NCBI GenBank assembly: GCA_032622095.1
Contig: CP136063.1
Location: forward strand, 203,781,934-203,845,933
DNA: 64,000 bases
From: Siphonodentalium dalli
Lineage: Eukaryota > Mollusca > Scaphopoda > Gadilida > Siphonodentaliidae
Direction: 5' to 3'
Within the stretch, counting starts at the first letter, position 1. Every line of letters begins with the position of its first letter. A program made the position numbers and the translations under genes. The notes beneath the pieces were generated by a model, which was given only the letters and a program-made list of their open reading frames with translations, had not been told where the DNA came from and ran no database searches. This document shows positions 42,658 through 54,959 of this stretch, piece after piece.

Positions 42658-43897
42658 TGTACGTCCAGGGATGTGGCTAGGTGGGGGGGGGGGGGGGGGG
42701 GTGAGACAGCAGAGAGCTATATTTTCAATAGTTGGAAATTTCATACCTGCCACAACGAAATTTCACACCAACAATAGGTTGAAAATGTTCTTGTAGAAGT
42801 TGTAGTTTGATTATAAAACAATTTATTGGGGGGAATTTATTGTTTTTCGACCAATATTTGCATATGTTCCTATTTTTGGTCAAAATTTTTGACAGAAATG
42901 GTCATCAGTTGGAAATTTTCCAACCTTAGGGGGGTGACAGGTTGGAAATTTCCAACACTTGGAAAGCTTGTGTCCTGGTCCCTCCCCCGTGGCCAGTCAA
43001 AAACTTCTAGTTAATTTAAGAAAACAATATTGTCATACAATTGGTCAACATTGTCATTGGAATTGTCATCAGTTGGAAATTTTCCAACCTAAGTGGGGGT
43101 GTAGGGTTTGAAATTTCCAACAGTAGGAAGGCTTGAGGCTAGTCTAGATGTTAGGATTTTGCGATTTTCTTGTTCAGATTTCAAAATTTTCGCACACCGG
43201 GCGGAACCATGGTCGGCCCGGTGTGTCATTGTCCCATCCACATGGCCAATACAAAACTGCTAATTAGTTTAGCAAAACAATATTTTACTACATTTGGTCA
43301 AACTTGTAGACATAAATGGTCATCAGTTGAAGAATTTTCCAACCTGAGGGGGGCATGAGGTTTGAAATTTCCAACACTAGGAAAGCTTCAGTTGAGGCCA
43401 GTCTAGATGCTAGGATTTGCGATTTTCTTGTATAGTTTAAAAAAAATTCTCACACCGGGCCAAACAACCATGGTCGGCCCGGTGTTTCCTGGTCTGTTGT
43501 CGGTAGCTGTGTGCATTTGTCTGGAATTAGATCACTAGTTTTTTTGGGGGCAATTTTCAGGTTAAAATATCTTAATGTTCTCATACTGGGAAAATAGAAG
43601 CATGGCTTATGAATATATAGGAAATTAGGCCTGCGCATGAGGTACAAGGGGGGGGGGGGGTGCATATGGAATTATGCAAAAAGTTGTGTTGGCGCGATTC
43701 AAGGGGGGGGGGGGGTGCAAATGGAATTATGCAAAAAGTTGTGTTGGTGTGATTCCGACTCAAGGGGGGTGCAAATGGAATTATGCAAAAAGTTGTGTTG
43801 GTGTGATTCCGACTCAAGGGGGGGGGGGGTGCAGTTGGAAATTCCCAAGGTGGACACCCCCCAGCGGAGACACTCTAGCCACATCCCTGTGTACGTC
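42658..43897. mobile_element. Complete non-autonomous hAT element, 1.22 kb
   Basis: The element is 42666..43889, CAGGGATGTGGCTAG to CTAGCCACATCCCTG, with the perfect 8-bp duplication TGTACGTC (42658..42665, 43890..43897). Inside are three GGAAATTTTCCAACC / GGTTGGAAATTTCC segments and, at 43648..43834, a 50-60 bp minisatellite (GGTGCAAATGGAATTATGCA). No transposase. Confidence 0.95.
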
Positions 43898-44194
43898 ATC
43901 CAATGCAACAAAAGAAAATAGTTGCTTGAATATCAAATTATGTGAAGAATTTAACTTTCAGTCAGCCACCAATAAATGACGCAAACAAAGCAGATAGAAA
44001 CATAATCTGAACTGTATTGCTTGGCAATTTTAATGTTTTTTTGGTAAAATTCACTATGGCTCACGAAAAAGGTATTTGTTATTATGTGAAGCCAATGCCA
44101 CTGAAGGTCTGAAATACTGAAACATTCAACCACTACAATACTTGCATTTAGAGCATGCATCATAATTTTTTTAATACTTATTCGGAGTCATATT

Positions 44195-44641
44195 CAGGGA
44201 TGGATCCAGGGATTTTTTGAGCAGCATTAAAGATCCCGCATAAGAAAATGCACTGGCTTACAAGGTCAAGATAAAGGCCAATGTATTATCTTATATATGC
44301 TAGGCTCCTTAGATGGGAGACTCTCATTTATATAAGAGAATGCATTGGCACAGGATTTTTGCTAAATTTCAAGAAGCCCCAGTCATGAAAGGGTTAAAAT
44401 ATTTCTCACTGGACCAGACTGGACACTTGATTAAGCAAATAAAGGCTCTATATCAACTGTATATTGATGATTTGCATTGCTTGTTGTTGAATCATAAAAG
44501 AAGATATCCTTCAAAATATAGAAAATTCAGCTTTAATAAAACTATCCACTTGCAATTTGGGGACATTTAGGCCACCAGAGATTGGGCGCCCAAACCTGTA
44601 ACAGGTATCAAAAGAGCCCTGGATCCTTCCCTCAGTCCCTG
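44195..44641. mobile_element. CAGGGATGGATCC element containing a family C copy
   Basis: CAGGGATGGATCCAGGGATT at the left, GCCCTGGATCCTTCCCTCAG then TCCCTG at the right. The flanks GTCATATT/GTCATTAC are only partly alike. A family C MITE (about 44221..44397, ending CATGAAAGGGTTAA) lies inside. Confidence 0.65.
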
Positions 44642-44708
44642 GTCATTACGCCACCTGTGGTGTTTCTAGCTTCTGAGATTTTGATATTGCGTGGTGGACA
44701 GGGCGAAT

Positions 44709-45180
44709 GTATTCTTGGAGATTGTTTGTACCTTACTTAATCGTACCGATAGAATCACGTAGATGCCGAAATTGTAAAGTTAACACCACCGGTGTATAAT
44801 ACGTTTATGAAAATATGATAAATCGTATCGATAGAGTCAGGACAGGCTCAAATTGTAAACTTAAAGTCACCGGTGTAATAATATGTTGTTGAAAATATAA
44901 ATAATTTGATAGACTGAAAATAATATATAACCCATTGGGAGCCCCTGATGTATTCTTGTTTGTACCTTACTCAATCGTACCGATAGAATCACGTTACGTA
45001 GATGCTTAAATTGTAAAGTTAACGCCACCGGTGTATAAATACGTTTTTGAAAATGTGTTAAATCGTATCGATAGAGTCAGGACAGGCTGAAATTGTAAAC
45101 TTAAAGTCACTTGTTGTTGAAAATATAAATAATCTGATAGACTGAAAATAATGTGTAACCCATTGAGAACCCCTGGTTTA
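44709..45180 (+). repeat. Tandem duplication, unit about 235 bp
   Basis: GTATTCTTG...TTTGTACCTTAC, TCGTACCGATAGAATCACGT, GTATCGATAGAGTCAGGACA and AGACTGAAAATAAT occur in the same order twice (from 44709 and from 44951). Confidence 0.92.
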
Positions 45181-45429
45181 GTGAAGTGCATTGTGGGAAG
45201 TTTAATTATGATTCACCTCCATCTTTATTTTCTGGAATTATCACCAAGATTTATCCACTCTATTCTCTTAAAATGTACCCTGATCGGTCATATTCTTTTG
45301 ATAATTCTATCTAAATACATCTTAGCTACTATTCGGATCTGCTGTCCCGGTCGAAGAAGGTTTAGTTTGACCAAAACGGCTATTGACAAAAGTTTGTTTA
45401 CAAAAATTGAGCATACTCAATGACCCGTA

Positions 45430-45690
45430 GGCCGTACACGCTGTAAATTTTTTATAGAAAACAAATTCAATTTCTTCCATCTAAAACATAATTACGCGCT
45501 GAACTCTGTCATTTTAAGAATATAGTAGTATTATACACATACACACCAAGTTTCAGCTCAAAATTTTGAAAAATGACAGTTTTATAGACATAAATCGATT
45601 TTAAATTTTATCAACGAAAAAAAAAAATCATTTCTTCGATCTAGGAAATAATTACGTGCTGTACCCTGTCATATTTGACCGGTTCTAACT
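45430..45690 (+). repeat. Degenerate duplication
   Basis: TTCTTCCATCTAAAACATAA and ATTACGCGCTGAACTCTGTC recur as TTCTTCGATCTAGGAAATAA and ATTACGTGCTGTACCCTGTC about 170 bp later. Confidence 0.7.
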
Positions 45691-45719
45691 GATAATTGTG
45701 TGACAGTACAGTCGCGTTA

Positions 45720-46400
45720 CTTTATACGTCAACATTGGTCATTATCACTCGACAAATTTATTTCGGTCTATCGTATCAGTATCAACCCCTATTTCCCCCG
45801 CGTAGCCTGACTAAGTGTCTTTATCGCTCCACTAATTTGTATCGTTTCATCGGTATGAATTCCATATCCAATTATCCACATATAACCAACCCAACCTCTA
45901 ATCCCGGTCCAATTTATTTATTTCTTTCATCGGTATATAGTCATGTTACGTAATATTTTATCTCGTGATACTTGTACTTATATGTCTATGGTATTACTAT
46001 AGTATACCGTATATGTATATCAATTGCTATTCCTTTCTATATAATCCTGGTGCCAACTATAGAGATAATTTCAGACCCCCCCCCCCCCCCAATTTTATAT
46101 AATTGCTGCTTTAGTAGTCACGATGCATTACATGGCAACATCGATCCACTAACTTATGTCAGTTCATCAACTTCATCGGTACAAACCCCTTTGACACCCC
46201 CCTATTTTATAGCCTTGTTGCAACAGTAGAGTTGATATGCATAATATGTCAACATTGGTCGTTATTGCTCTACAAATTTATATCGGTTCAACCCTTAGTT
46301 CCCTGTATCGCCCACCCCTCCCTCAATTTATTTTTTCATTTGTATTATAGTCTCGTCACATACACATTTTATCTTTTGTAACTTTTGCTTCAAAGCGTCG
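45720..46400 (+). repeat. Degenerate tandem-like repeats, CGTCAACATTGGTC type
   Basis: GTCAACATTGGTCATTATCA and GTCAACATTGGTCGTTATTG, each followed by CGACAAATTTAT / CTACAAATTTAT and then CGGT-rich text; TATAGTC...TTTTATCT blocks also recur. Confidence 0.55.
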
Positions 46401-46575
46401 AGATCCGCTTTTTGAAATGTAAGCAGGCTTCAAACTCATCTTATCCAAGAAAAACTCTGGTTACATAAAAAATTTGTGTATACGGTGTACGCGCATTTGT
46501 TGCGTTAAAAACCAAAGGTCCCAAGTCAAGGTCCAAATCCCCAACACACTGATGTGAGGTTTAACTCCATCTACA

Positions 46576-47052
46576 TACAGTAATGTCCAAAGTAATTCAT
46601 CACTTAACCACAGCAAAATTGTGTGTATTTTTTCATGATTCTAAATCCTGAAAAATTACCCATAATTATGCTGTGGTTAAAGGGTCAATTACTTTGGGCA
46701 TTACTGTAACCAATATAAGGATTTGAGGTTTAATGATAACTCAATCATCATACAGTAATGTTCAAAGCAATTGACCACTTAACCACAGCAGAATAATGGG
46801 TAATTTGAGGATTGTAAATGCTGAAAAAATACATAATTCTGCTGTGGTTAATTTTAAGTGGTCAATTACTTTGGGCATTACTGTAACCAATATAAGGATT
46901 TGAGGTTTAATGATAACTCAATCCTCATACAGTAATGTCCAAAGTAATTGACCACAGAAAAATTATTGGTAAATTTTCAGGATTTCAAATCCTGAAAAAT
47001 TACCAATAATTCTGATGTGGTTAAGTGGTCAATTACTTTGGGTATTACTGTA
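46576..47052. repeat. Three-unit tandem array built on family A-like hairpins
   Basis: Hairpins at 46576..46708, 46751..46885 and 46928..47052, each TA/CAGTAATGTYCAAAG to GCATTACTG/TA. Between them is a shared linker (CCAATATAAGGATTTGAGGT, TTAATGATAACTCAATC). The period is about 176 bp. Confidence 0.92.
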
Positions 47053-47462
47053 ACCAATACAAGGATGTGAGGTTTAATGAGAACTCCATCCATATAACTA
47101 ATAATTATGTGTGAAAATCAAAACAAAATAAATTCCATGATGGCGTCCAATATGGACTGCCTAATTCTGCTCCAAAACATGTATATTCAATATATGGATG
47201 TTTATTGGGCGAAACCGATTATTTCAATGATATTTTCATTAACTGTGATCCAAAACCTGACTTACGGGAGCGTGCGACTGTATCTTAAGCATATGTGCCT
47301 ATTTAATGAGCCAACAATTGGAATCCCAACAGAGAAGATTGGCATGGGTCCCTTGCGCGATCTGTCCATCGAAAACTATTTAGACATCTCAAGACACGTA
47401 AGACCCAATAAGTTAATATACAGAATAGATACATCTATTGCCTGAGTGACTAATATTTATAT

Positions 47463-47700
47463 TTGTTACAATGAGGTCAAATAGTTGCGAAGCCAGCACC
47501 ACAATTCTTTCCCTCCATAGTAAATCTTAAAACAACTTCTAAAGAATTAATAATTCACCTTATATTTGGTATGAAGCGTCCTTGGTTAACTGGAGTTCAT
47601 ATTTGTTAACATCACGTCACCAAGGTAATTACTTGCGAAGCCACAGCCACAACTATTTCCCTCCATAGTAATTATCAAAACAACTTCTTAAGAACAATTG
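47463..47700 (+). repeat. Imperfect duplication, period about 165 bp
   Basis: TTGCGAAGCCAGCACCACAA then TTTCCCTCCATAGTAAAT recurs as TTGCGAAGCCACAGCCACAA then TTTCCCTCCATAGTAATT. Confidence 0.75.
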
Positions 47701-48640
47701 ACCAGGTCAGTCGCGCAATTATTGGAAGAGCCACGGTCAATCATTTTTTTTAAACCAAATGTTACATTTAAATTATTGCTTTATTTAACCAAAACAAAAA
47801 TGAGAAAATTTAACTTTTACTACTTGCTAAATTTTATCTTTTAATTATTTCATTTAAATGTTAGTATTTACAGTATACTATGTACAAGTCTTTATAATCT
47901 GTTGAGTGACCCCACAGTCGTTTACTTTGTTAGTAATAATTTGAAGGATTACTTGTTTAAACGCAATTGTTATCAAAATATTTTATGTATTTTTTATAAT
48001 TTCTATTTATATGTAATACCATAATCTTGGTGGCGTTACCATTTCTGACTATGGTTTTCTTGTATTTGTTGTTGGCGAATGTAGCTAATGTTAACTGTCT
48101 GGTATGGCAATAGGGGTGGCGTGGGGTATTTCAAAATACACACACGTGTACAGTATACTGGGCCGTATTGAACCTGATAACAAACGACTAATAATAAACA
48201 CCCCAAAAAGGTTTATAGAATGTGACATCACGCCTGGAGATGAACATGTATAGTTACAGAAACAGAGTTATCGTCCTGAATTTCATCATGTGCATGGGCC
48301 GATATGACTGAAGCTTATGTACAAAGGATCTGCATGGTCAGATCTGGCAAAGAGAAGTCTCGCATTCTCTTATCATAGGTTTGAGTTAACCAGACTAATG
48401 TTCAATTTTACTCCTTAATGAACGTCTGGAGACGACCACGATTCAATCGTACATGTATATAAGTGGAGGAATCGGGCCCGACAAAATCGTGGATATTTTG
48501 TTCACACAACTCGGTGTATAGTTTGTTCACAAGAGTACGATGTCGTCGTATATGAAGATACCGTGGGTTGTTCGTAAGCCATGGTTATAACCACGTGATT
48601 GACTATACCCTACGATCTTTCCGTCTACGAATTTTACGCT
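47701..48640. other. No recognised feature
   Basis: AT-rich. ACGATTCAATCGTACATG near 48439 resembles ACGATTCAATCGTAAGTG at 28067. Confidence 0.45.
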
Positions 48641-49650
48641 GGTCATCCTATAATACCCGCTGCGGGCAAATAATATTGAGTAAACCCCGTTGCGGACACG
48701 ATTGAAGACTACATGTAGGTTTATTTTGAGGGAATTTTTGTTATTTTAATTGTTTTTCTTCGGACACAAGTTACACAACTCCGGATCCACGAGGTGCTTG
48801 GTGAACCAAGCTTAACCAAAACAGTTCGACGAATAACGCTCCATAAAGTGACGAAATTATCGATGAATTGTGAGAATAAGATTCCATGCTTCAATTTTGT
48901 GTGTTTTCAGCTCAAAGATGAGTGCGTGGTGATAAATTTGGACAACGTTTTCAACATTCCATTGATATAGATAGTTTAGGAAATATACATTCACATTGGA
49001 ATTTGCTGCATTTAATTAAGTATAGGAAAATATTGAAAATTACATGTGATACTCCACGGTGTCGGATTAAACCCAAAAGCGGGCACGATTTTGCCCGCAT
49101 CGCAGTTCACTCCTGGCCGCATTACGTAATACTTTATCGATGTACGGTATGTTTAGAAAGACGTCTTTATTGGGAATTTTAGTACCAAAACACGTCACGG
49201 GCACAGTGTCCCATGTATATTGCTCCACGTTTAAAAACATTTTTTCGAGAAGTGTCTACAGTGAAAGTTTTGCTGAATGAAACTTAAATTTGCCCCGAAA
49301 TTCCGAATGCGCTCGGCTAATATTGTGTTTTTGTCGGGAACTGATATAATTTCCTCTATAATAATAAAGTGAGTAGATGGGCGCGAAGCGCCCGGGATGG
49401 TCGAAAAGATCGAGTGATCTTCTCCTTCACCCCATAATTTCCTCTAAACTTCTGTCACAGTATAAATATATAGGCATTGCCTATAACATACGTCTACCAT
49501 TGGTTGGTATAACTTCTGAATTGACTATACTTTTAACTAATTAGACTAGCCCTGGTATGGAAAACTCTAACTGTAAAAGCAGGATGTGCGGTTTACCGAC
49601 GCCCGCACCGGGGTTTACTGCCCGCATGCAGCGGGGATTATAGGATGACC
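48641..49650. mobile_element. 1.0 kb element with inverted ends
   Basis: GGTCATCCTATAATACCCGC at the left is mirrored by GCGGGGATTATAGGATGACC at the right. AGTAAACCCCGTTGCGG / CGCACCGGGGTTTACT extends the similarity. An 86-residue frame inside (48922..49182) is not recognisable. A reverse copy of repeat K is at 49378..49434. Confidence 0.75.
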
Positions 49651-50799
49651 ACCGTGATGACTGCATGCGATTCCGTCGCGAGTGGAGGATATGCCACGAC
49701 TTCGCATCTAAAATCAAACCTTGCTTGATATTATTTCTTTACTCGCGATCCTGTCGCGAGCATGCGTAGTTTCTAAGTTCTGGTCGTCATTTTGGGGGCC
49801 ATCTTTGATCGAGAGGACACATAATAGATCAAAATCACAGGTTGCAATCGATGACAATGTGGTTTCGCTTTCGATGTCAGGTTGGACGTTTTGTAACCAG
49901 AACATTTGAAGTGGCGAGTCAGTTTGCTGCTGGTTACTAGTTTGTAAGACTGTATCATAATATGTAGCTTTTCGGCGCGAGACTAATGTGGCCGAATAGT
50001 GTTCCATAGATAAACTTGAATATGAGCAAATTAAAATATTCACAATAAATGTTCCGACAGCTCGTTTGTTTATCTGAACATTTCCCTCTCATAAATAGGG
50101 CTCTCTGTATTTTTTATTATCTGTCGATTCTCTGGTTAATTTTCCTGAAAACCCCTCCAAATGAACAATAGACCATTCCTTAACTATACATTTATAGCTG
50201 TAATAAGTGGAAGAATCCATTCAGTATATAGGTTACAGTGTGTGAGGTGCAACATTGACCAGACTATTATATATATATATATATTGTTAGCTATAGAATT
50301 ACATTTACTACCCCTTTTATCTTCTACCTTTTCAGTGTTTGAGTGTGACGCCAATAATTAACACCTTAAATTTTGCAATAAAATGGCCTTTGTATCAGTG
50401 TTTGTGTGGTATTTATAATCATAACATTTTACGTCACGTGTTTATAACATCCTCTAACTTTGACAAAGACATGCAATAGTGATTAAAAATAAGATTTCGT
50501 ATTATCTTTTGTAAATGGAGGTATGAAATACAATTATGAGAATGGGAGGAGTGCGGTTCATATTTGGCAATTAATTATCAGTACCACATAATGTTAACCC
50601 ACTCACATGCATGTGAACCAGTAGATCCTAATAGACAGGGATGCGGGAAGCACAAAAGTTCAAGGTGGCAAACCAATCAGTGGGCACTTTGCGGGTGCCC
50701 ACTGGTTCTCCCTTAGGCCAGGGTAAAGTGTCCCTGCATGCACCTCTTCTCCGGCGTCCCTGCTAATAGACAAGTAATATATACTTGTAACATTCCCGA
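49651..50799. other. No firm feature
   Basis: A 109-residue minus frame (49714..50043) was examined and not accepted (see rejected list). A TATATATATA run is at 50270..50285. Confidence 0.4.
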
Positions 50800-51826
50800 T
50801 GGTGTCACCCCCTCCCATTCTGGTATGCAGAATTCATGTGATATCACACCCCCCCCCCCAATTCTGGTACACAGAAAATTGTGTGACCCCCCCCCCCCCC
50901 CTCATTCTGCATGGTATGCAGAATTTGCGTGATAACCCCCCCCCCCCCCCATTCTGGTACATGGAATTCATGTGATACCCCCATTCTGGTATGCAGAATT
51001 CCTGTGATATATACCCCCCATTCTGGTACGCGGAATTCATGATATCACCCCCCCCCATTATACATGGTATGCATAATTTGTGTGATACCCCCCCCCCCCC
51101 CCCATTCTGGTAAACATAATTTGTGTGACCCCCACTCATTCTGCATGGTATGCAGAATTCATGTGATACCCCCCCCCCCCCCATTCTGGTAACGGAATTC
51201 ATGTGATACCCCCATTCTTGTATGTGGAATTCGTGTGTGATACCCCCATTCTGGTAAGCAGAATTCTTGTGATATATATATCCCCCATTCTGGTATGCGG
51301 AATTCATGTGATTCCCCCCCCATTCTGTCAGTGGAATTCGTGTGATATACCCCCCCCCCCCCATTCTGGTACACAATACCCTCATTCTGGTACGCATATA
51401 ATTCATGTCATATACCCCCCCCATTATGGTACACTGAATTCGTGTGATACCCCCCCCCCCCCCCCCCCCATTATGGTAATTCGTGTGATATCCCCCATTC
51501 TGGTATGTGGAATTTGTGTTATATCCCCCATTTCAGTATGCGGAATTCGTGTAATAACCCCCATTCTGGTACAAAGAATTCATGTGATATCCCCCATTCT
51601 GGTACACGGAATTCATGTGATATCCCCCCATTCTGGTACGCGGACTTCGTGTGATATCCCCCATTCTGGTATGTGGAATTCGTTTAATATCCCCCATTTC
51701 AGTATGCGGAATTCATGTGATATCCCCCATTCTGGTACATGGAATTCGTGTTATATCCCCCATTCTGGTACATGGAATTCGTGTGATATCCCCCATTTCA
51801 GTATGCAGAATTTGTGTGATTTTGAA
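50800..51826. repeat. C-rich minisatellite, unit about 30-45 bp
   Basis: More than twenty units of the form CCCCCATTCTGGTATGCAGA, ATTCATGTGATAT, with C tracts from 4 to about 20. The C tracts are always on the plus strand. Long ORFs on both strands (196 and 218 residues) are products of the period. Confidence 0.95.
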
Positions 51827-51949
51827 GTGGTACGCAAGATTCATATACCCCTCTGTTAACTGTTCCTGTGCATGATTCAACAACATGGCTTGTAGGCAGC
51901 TTTTATAGCAGTAAACTGTTCAAATTTTGATTACATATCTTAGACAAAA

Positions 51950-52398
51950 TGTGACCCGCCATATCAAATCCAGTCGGAAGTCGGGATTTTTTTTACCCTG
52001 TGCCAATGCATTCTCTTATATATGCGAGTCGACCTATATATATAAGAGAATGCATTGGTCTAACAATTTTTTACAATTTTAATAATTTTTTCTTGTATTC
52101 TTTAACAATTTTATAATTTCACCCATACAGAGCCCCTGACAAACATGAGCAGACAACACTCTTCTATATGCTTCTATATATGTGTGGGGCTCCCTGCAGG
52201 GTAATGGATGTTTTTTATTTTATGTCCTAAAAATTGTAAGAAACATTTATTTTTAAAAAATGATAAAAATTTGTTAGGCCAATGCATTCTCTTATATATG
52301 CGAGGCGACCTATGGTCGACTCGCATATATATGAGAATGCATTGGCACAGGGATAAAGAAATCCCGACTTCCGACTGGATTTGATATGGCGGGTCACA
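51950..52398. mobile_element. Element with about 40-bp inverted ends, carrying family C hairpins
   Basis: TGTGACCCGCCATATCAAAT then CCAGTCGGAAGTCGGGATTT, inverted exactly at the right end. Just inside are CCCTGTGCCAATGCATTCTC and its inverse with the GTCGACC tip of family C2. Confidence 0.85.
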
Positions 52399-53653
52399 AA
52401 TGACAAATTTTTATGTAATTCAGTCTCATACATCTTGATGTGTTGAAGTTATGGACATTACTCAGGGAAATGTGTAAAAAAAATCATATTAATGTGAAAA
52501 CTGGTATTCAGGATTCATGGGGGGGGGGGGGGGGTAACACCCTCTTTCCCAATCTAACTTAACAAGATGATACTTGGCGATATAATAAGTAGATGCATGA
52601 TTGCTAACATAGGTTGATTAGCTCATGGTCCTTGAGGCAAATACTTTTATCCATAAAGAATAATTTGCCAATTACAACATATATGGCTACCAAGATTTGA
52701 TAATAATATTACAGATGTATTAAGGGCTCCACATCTGTATTTTCAACAATCTATTTAATAATGAAAGTATCAATGCAACTGTAGCTCAATGTCACACATT
52801 GCAGTCAATTGAGTGATAGGGAATGCAGACAATTGAATAATAATTATACCCGAAGAGCCATGTGAAGTTTGGGATCAATTGGATGAAAAATGTTGGCTGT
52901 AGTCATGCAAAGAGTAAAATTCAAAATGACTCGATGCGGCACCCATATTTTTGATTGAATAATCATTAAAATTTGATAGCTCCCATCTAGAGGTGGTCTT
53001 GAAATGCCTGTAAAGTTTCAAAACATTGATAAATATGGGCTGCATGGTACACTAGTGGATTCAAATTTGAAATCCATGATGGCTACTGGCAGCCAGATTT
53101 TAACGAATTTCGGAAAATATCAATGGCTCTCATCTGGAGGTCACCCAGAAGATCTATATGAAGTTTGGCAATGATCGGAATATGGGTATTTAATCTAACA
53201 GAATATGCAAATAATTTACAATTGTTTCTAATGATATTTTCATAAATATTATGCGTTAGTTGCAAAGAAAATTTAAAATATATTTACCGAAATAAATACA
53301 GATACAACATGGTATATTCCCAATAGGTGCAGAATAGCTTATGTGTTTATTGCTTGCTTGTTTCTATTTTCAGTCATTCCTTGTTTACATGTTATATAGT
53401 GATGTTTTTATTCAATCAAATTTTATATTTTAATTTTATTTATTTCATTATTTATTCCTATGGGATCAAAATGTTGGAAAGTAACAATTGTAATCAGATG
53501 TAATCGAAAAGTAATCGATTACATTTGAAAAATGTGTAATCAGTATTTGTAATCATAATCATGTAAATCTTAGGTAATTGCAATAGTAATCAATTACATT
53601 GGCATGTAATCGCCCCAACACTGGATCAGATGAGGGATGTAACCAATAGGATG
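52399..53653. repeat. Dispersed repeat L and diverged flanks
   Basis: GTGAAGTTTGGGATCAATTG, CATGCAAAGAGTAAAATTCA and TTTGATAGCTCCCATCTAGA (52860..53010), with a second imperfect copy at 53825..53985. At 53470..53625 are repeated AGTAATCGATTACAT motifs ending CCCCAACACTGG, as at ends of some DNA elements. Poly-G at 52519. Confidence 0.55.
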
Positions 53654-53820
53654 TGCAGATCCAAGCCTTGAAATAGTGTGTCTGTCATTTGCAGAATGAG
53701 GTCCCCATAGGGTGAATTTAGTGATGCTACCCTGCATAGCAGGCTAGCATCACCAAATTCACCCTCTGTGGACCTCATTCTGCAAATGACAGACACACTA
53801 TTTCAAGGCTTGTGCAGATC
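53654..53820. mobile_element. Family B hAT-type element, 151 bp, perfect duplication
   Basis: The element is 53662..53812, with TGCAGATC on both sides (53654..53661, 53813..53820). This is the cleanest single-hairpin copy. Confidence 0.96.
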
Positions 53821-54297
53821 ATGATCGATGGATCATTATCATGCAAAGAGTAAAATCCAAGATGACTTCTGGCAGACATGTTTTTCCAATGAAAGTCGGA
53901 CAAATTTGATGGATCCCATCTAGTGGTCACCCAGCCAAAAGATCCATTTACAGTTTGGAGATGACCGGATGAGGCATGTGGTCTTTAGGGTGTGCCAAAG
54001 GATTTAATCATTACCAAATGTTTCAATGTTTCATAGTTACAGACACTGGCTCTTGCTCAAGTCACTCGGATTAGCCATACACCACAAAAGTGACAACTTT
54101 GGATAGATTTGCCCTACTAGCATCATAGCAAATTAGCAGGAACACTCGACCAGGGACAGATATATATTAGTTGCTTTGCAAGCTCATCATTATGTTATTG
54201 GGTGTAGGCTCACATAAGCTGGTTTTACATGTTCCTGTTTAAGGTAGCAATTTACAATTTCCAGCAACTGTATGTGACTTGGGATAGGGTAGGGTCC

Positions 54298-54549
54298 TTA
54301 ACCCTTTACCCAACAGAAGGGCCCTGTGCCAATGCATTCTCTTATATATGCGAGTCGACCATAGGTCGACTCGCATATATAAGAGAATGCATTGGCACAG
54401 GGCATAACTGTAACTATCACAATGTGGTCAAGGAGCCGGTTCCAATGATATCCATATTTGTATGGTTCTATTGAGACAGACCGAAGATATTTTAGGCTGT
54501 TGAAGCTTTATTTGGCCGGTTTTGGCCGGTTTGTTGGGTAAAGGGTTAA
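54298..54549. mobile_element. Family C2 piggyBac-like MITE, deleted form
   Basis: TTAACCCTTTACCCAACAGA to TGTTGGGTAAAGGGTTAA, 252 bp, one hairpin. It is the inverted equivalent of 13869..14267 with one hairpin removed. Confidence 0.93.
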
Positions 54550-54608
54550 AATCTATGCTGAGTCAATATTATTCTTTGCATAAGGCCCAAGAATCATTTT
54601 TATTTCAG

Positions 54609-54702
54609 ACAGCAATGATGGCATAAACAAATGTCTACTCAAACTCCAGGCAGAGTTATCTCTCATCACTCCGCTGAGATACCACTGCCACAAGGACATT
54701 TG
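54609..54702 (+). CDS. Candidate internal exon of an unidentified gene
   Basis: A pyrimidine tract and TTTTTATTTCAG lead into 94 nt open in only one frame (30 residues: NDGINKCLLKLQAEL then SLITPLRYHCHKDI), followed by the donor GTAAGG. The splice signals and the single open frame make a real exon plausible. I recognise no family and could not find a phase-compatible neighbour with confidence, so this may be chance. No other exon of the same gene is firm. Confidence 0.3.
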
Positions 54703-54959
54703 GTAAGGATTTCTTACATGTTCTTAGTTCTTATGTTTTAGAATTAAAATTGTCATTGTCTGGCACAGTTCATATTGTTCTTATCAATACCGAAAGATTT
54801 ACCATTATTGAAAAATTTTGGTGGTCAAATTAAGATAATACTGGTAGGTGTATCAGTCCACAAAGCACCATCCTTCCAGCAGTGATCTATCGCAGTGATA
54901 ATGAAGAGGGTGTTTCATGGAGTTTGGACTCTACTTCAATTTTCTTTTCATAACATTAA

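Noticed and set aside
47107-47445. 112-residue plus-strand ORF
   Set aside because: Directly follows a satellite-like array, contains no motif I recognise and no splice context.
49714-50043. 109-residue minus-strand ORF with an AAAGATGGCCCCCAAAATG-like start in a different frame
   Set aside because: No recognisable domain, no clear splice partners; kept as unassigned.
50834-51859. Long ORFs of 196 (minus) and 218 (plus) residues
   Set aside because: They translate a 30-45 bp minisatellite; composition and repetition follow the DNA period.
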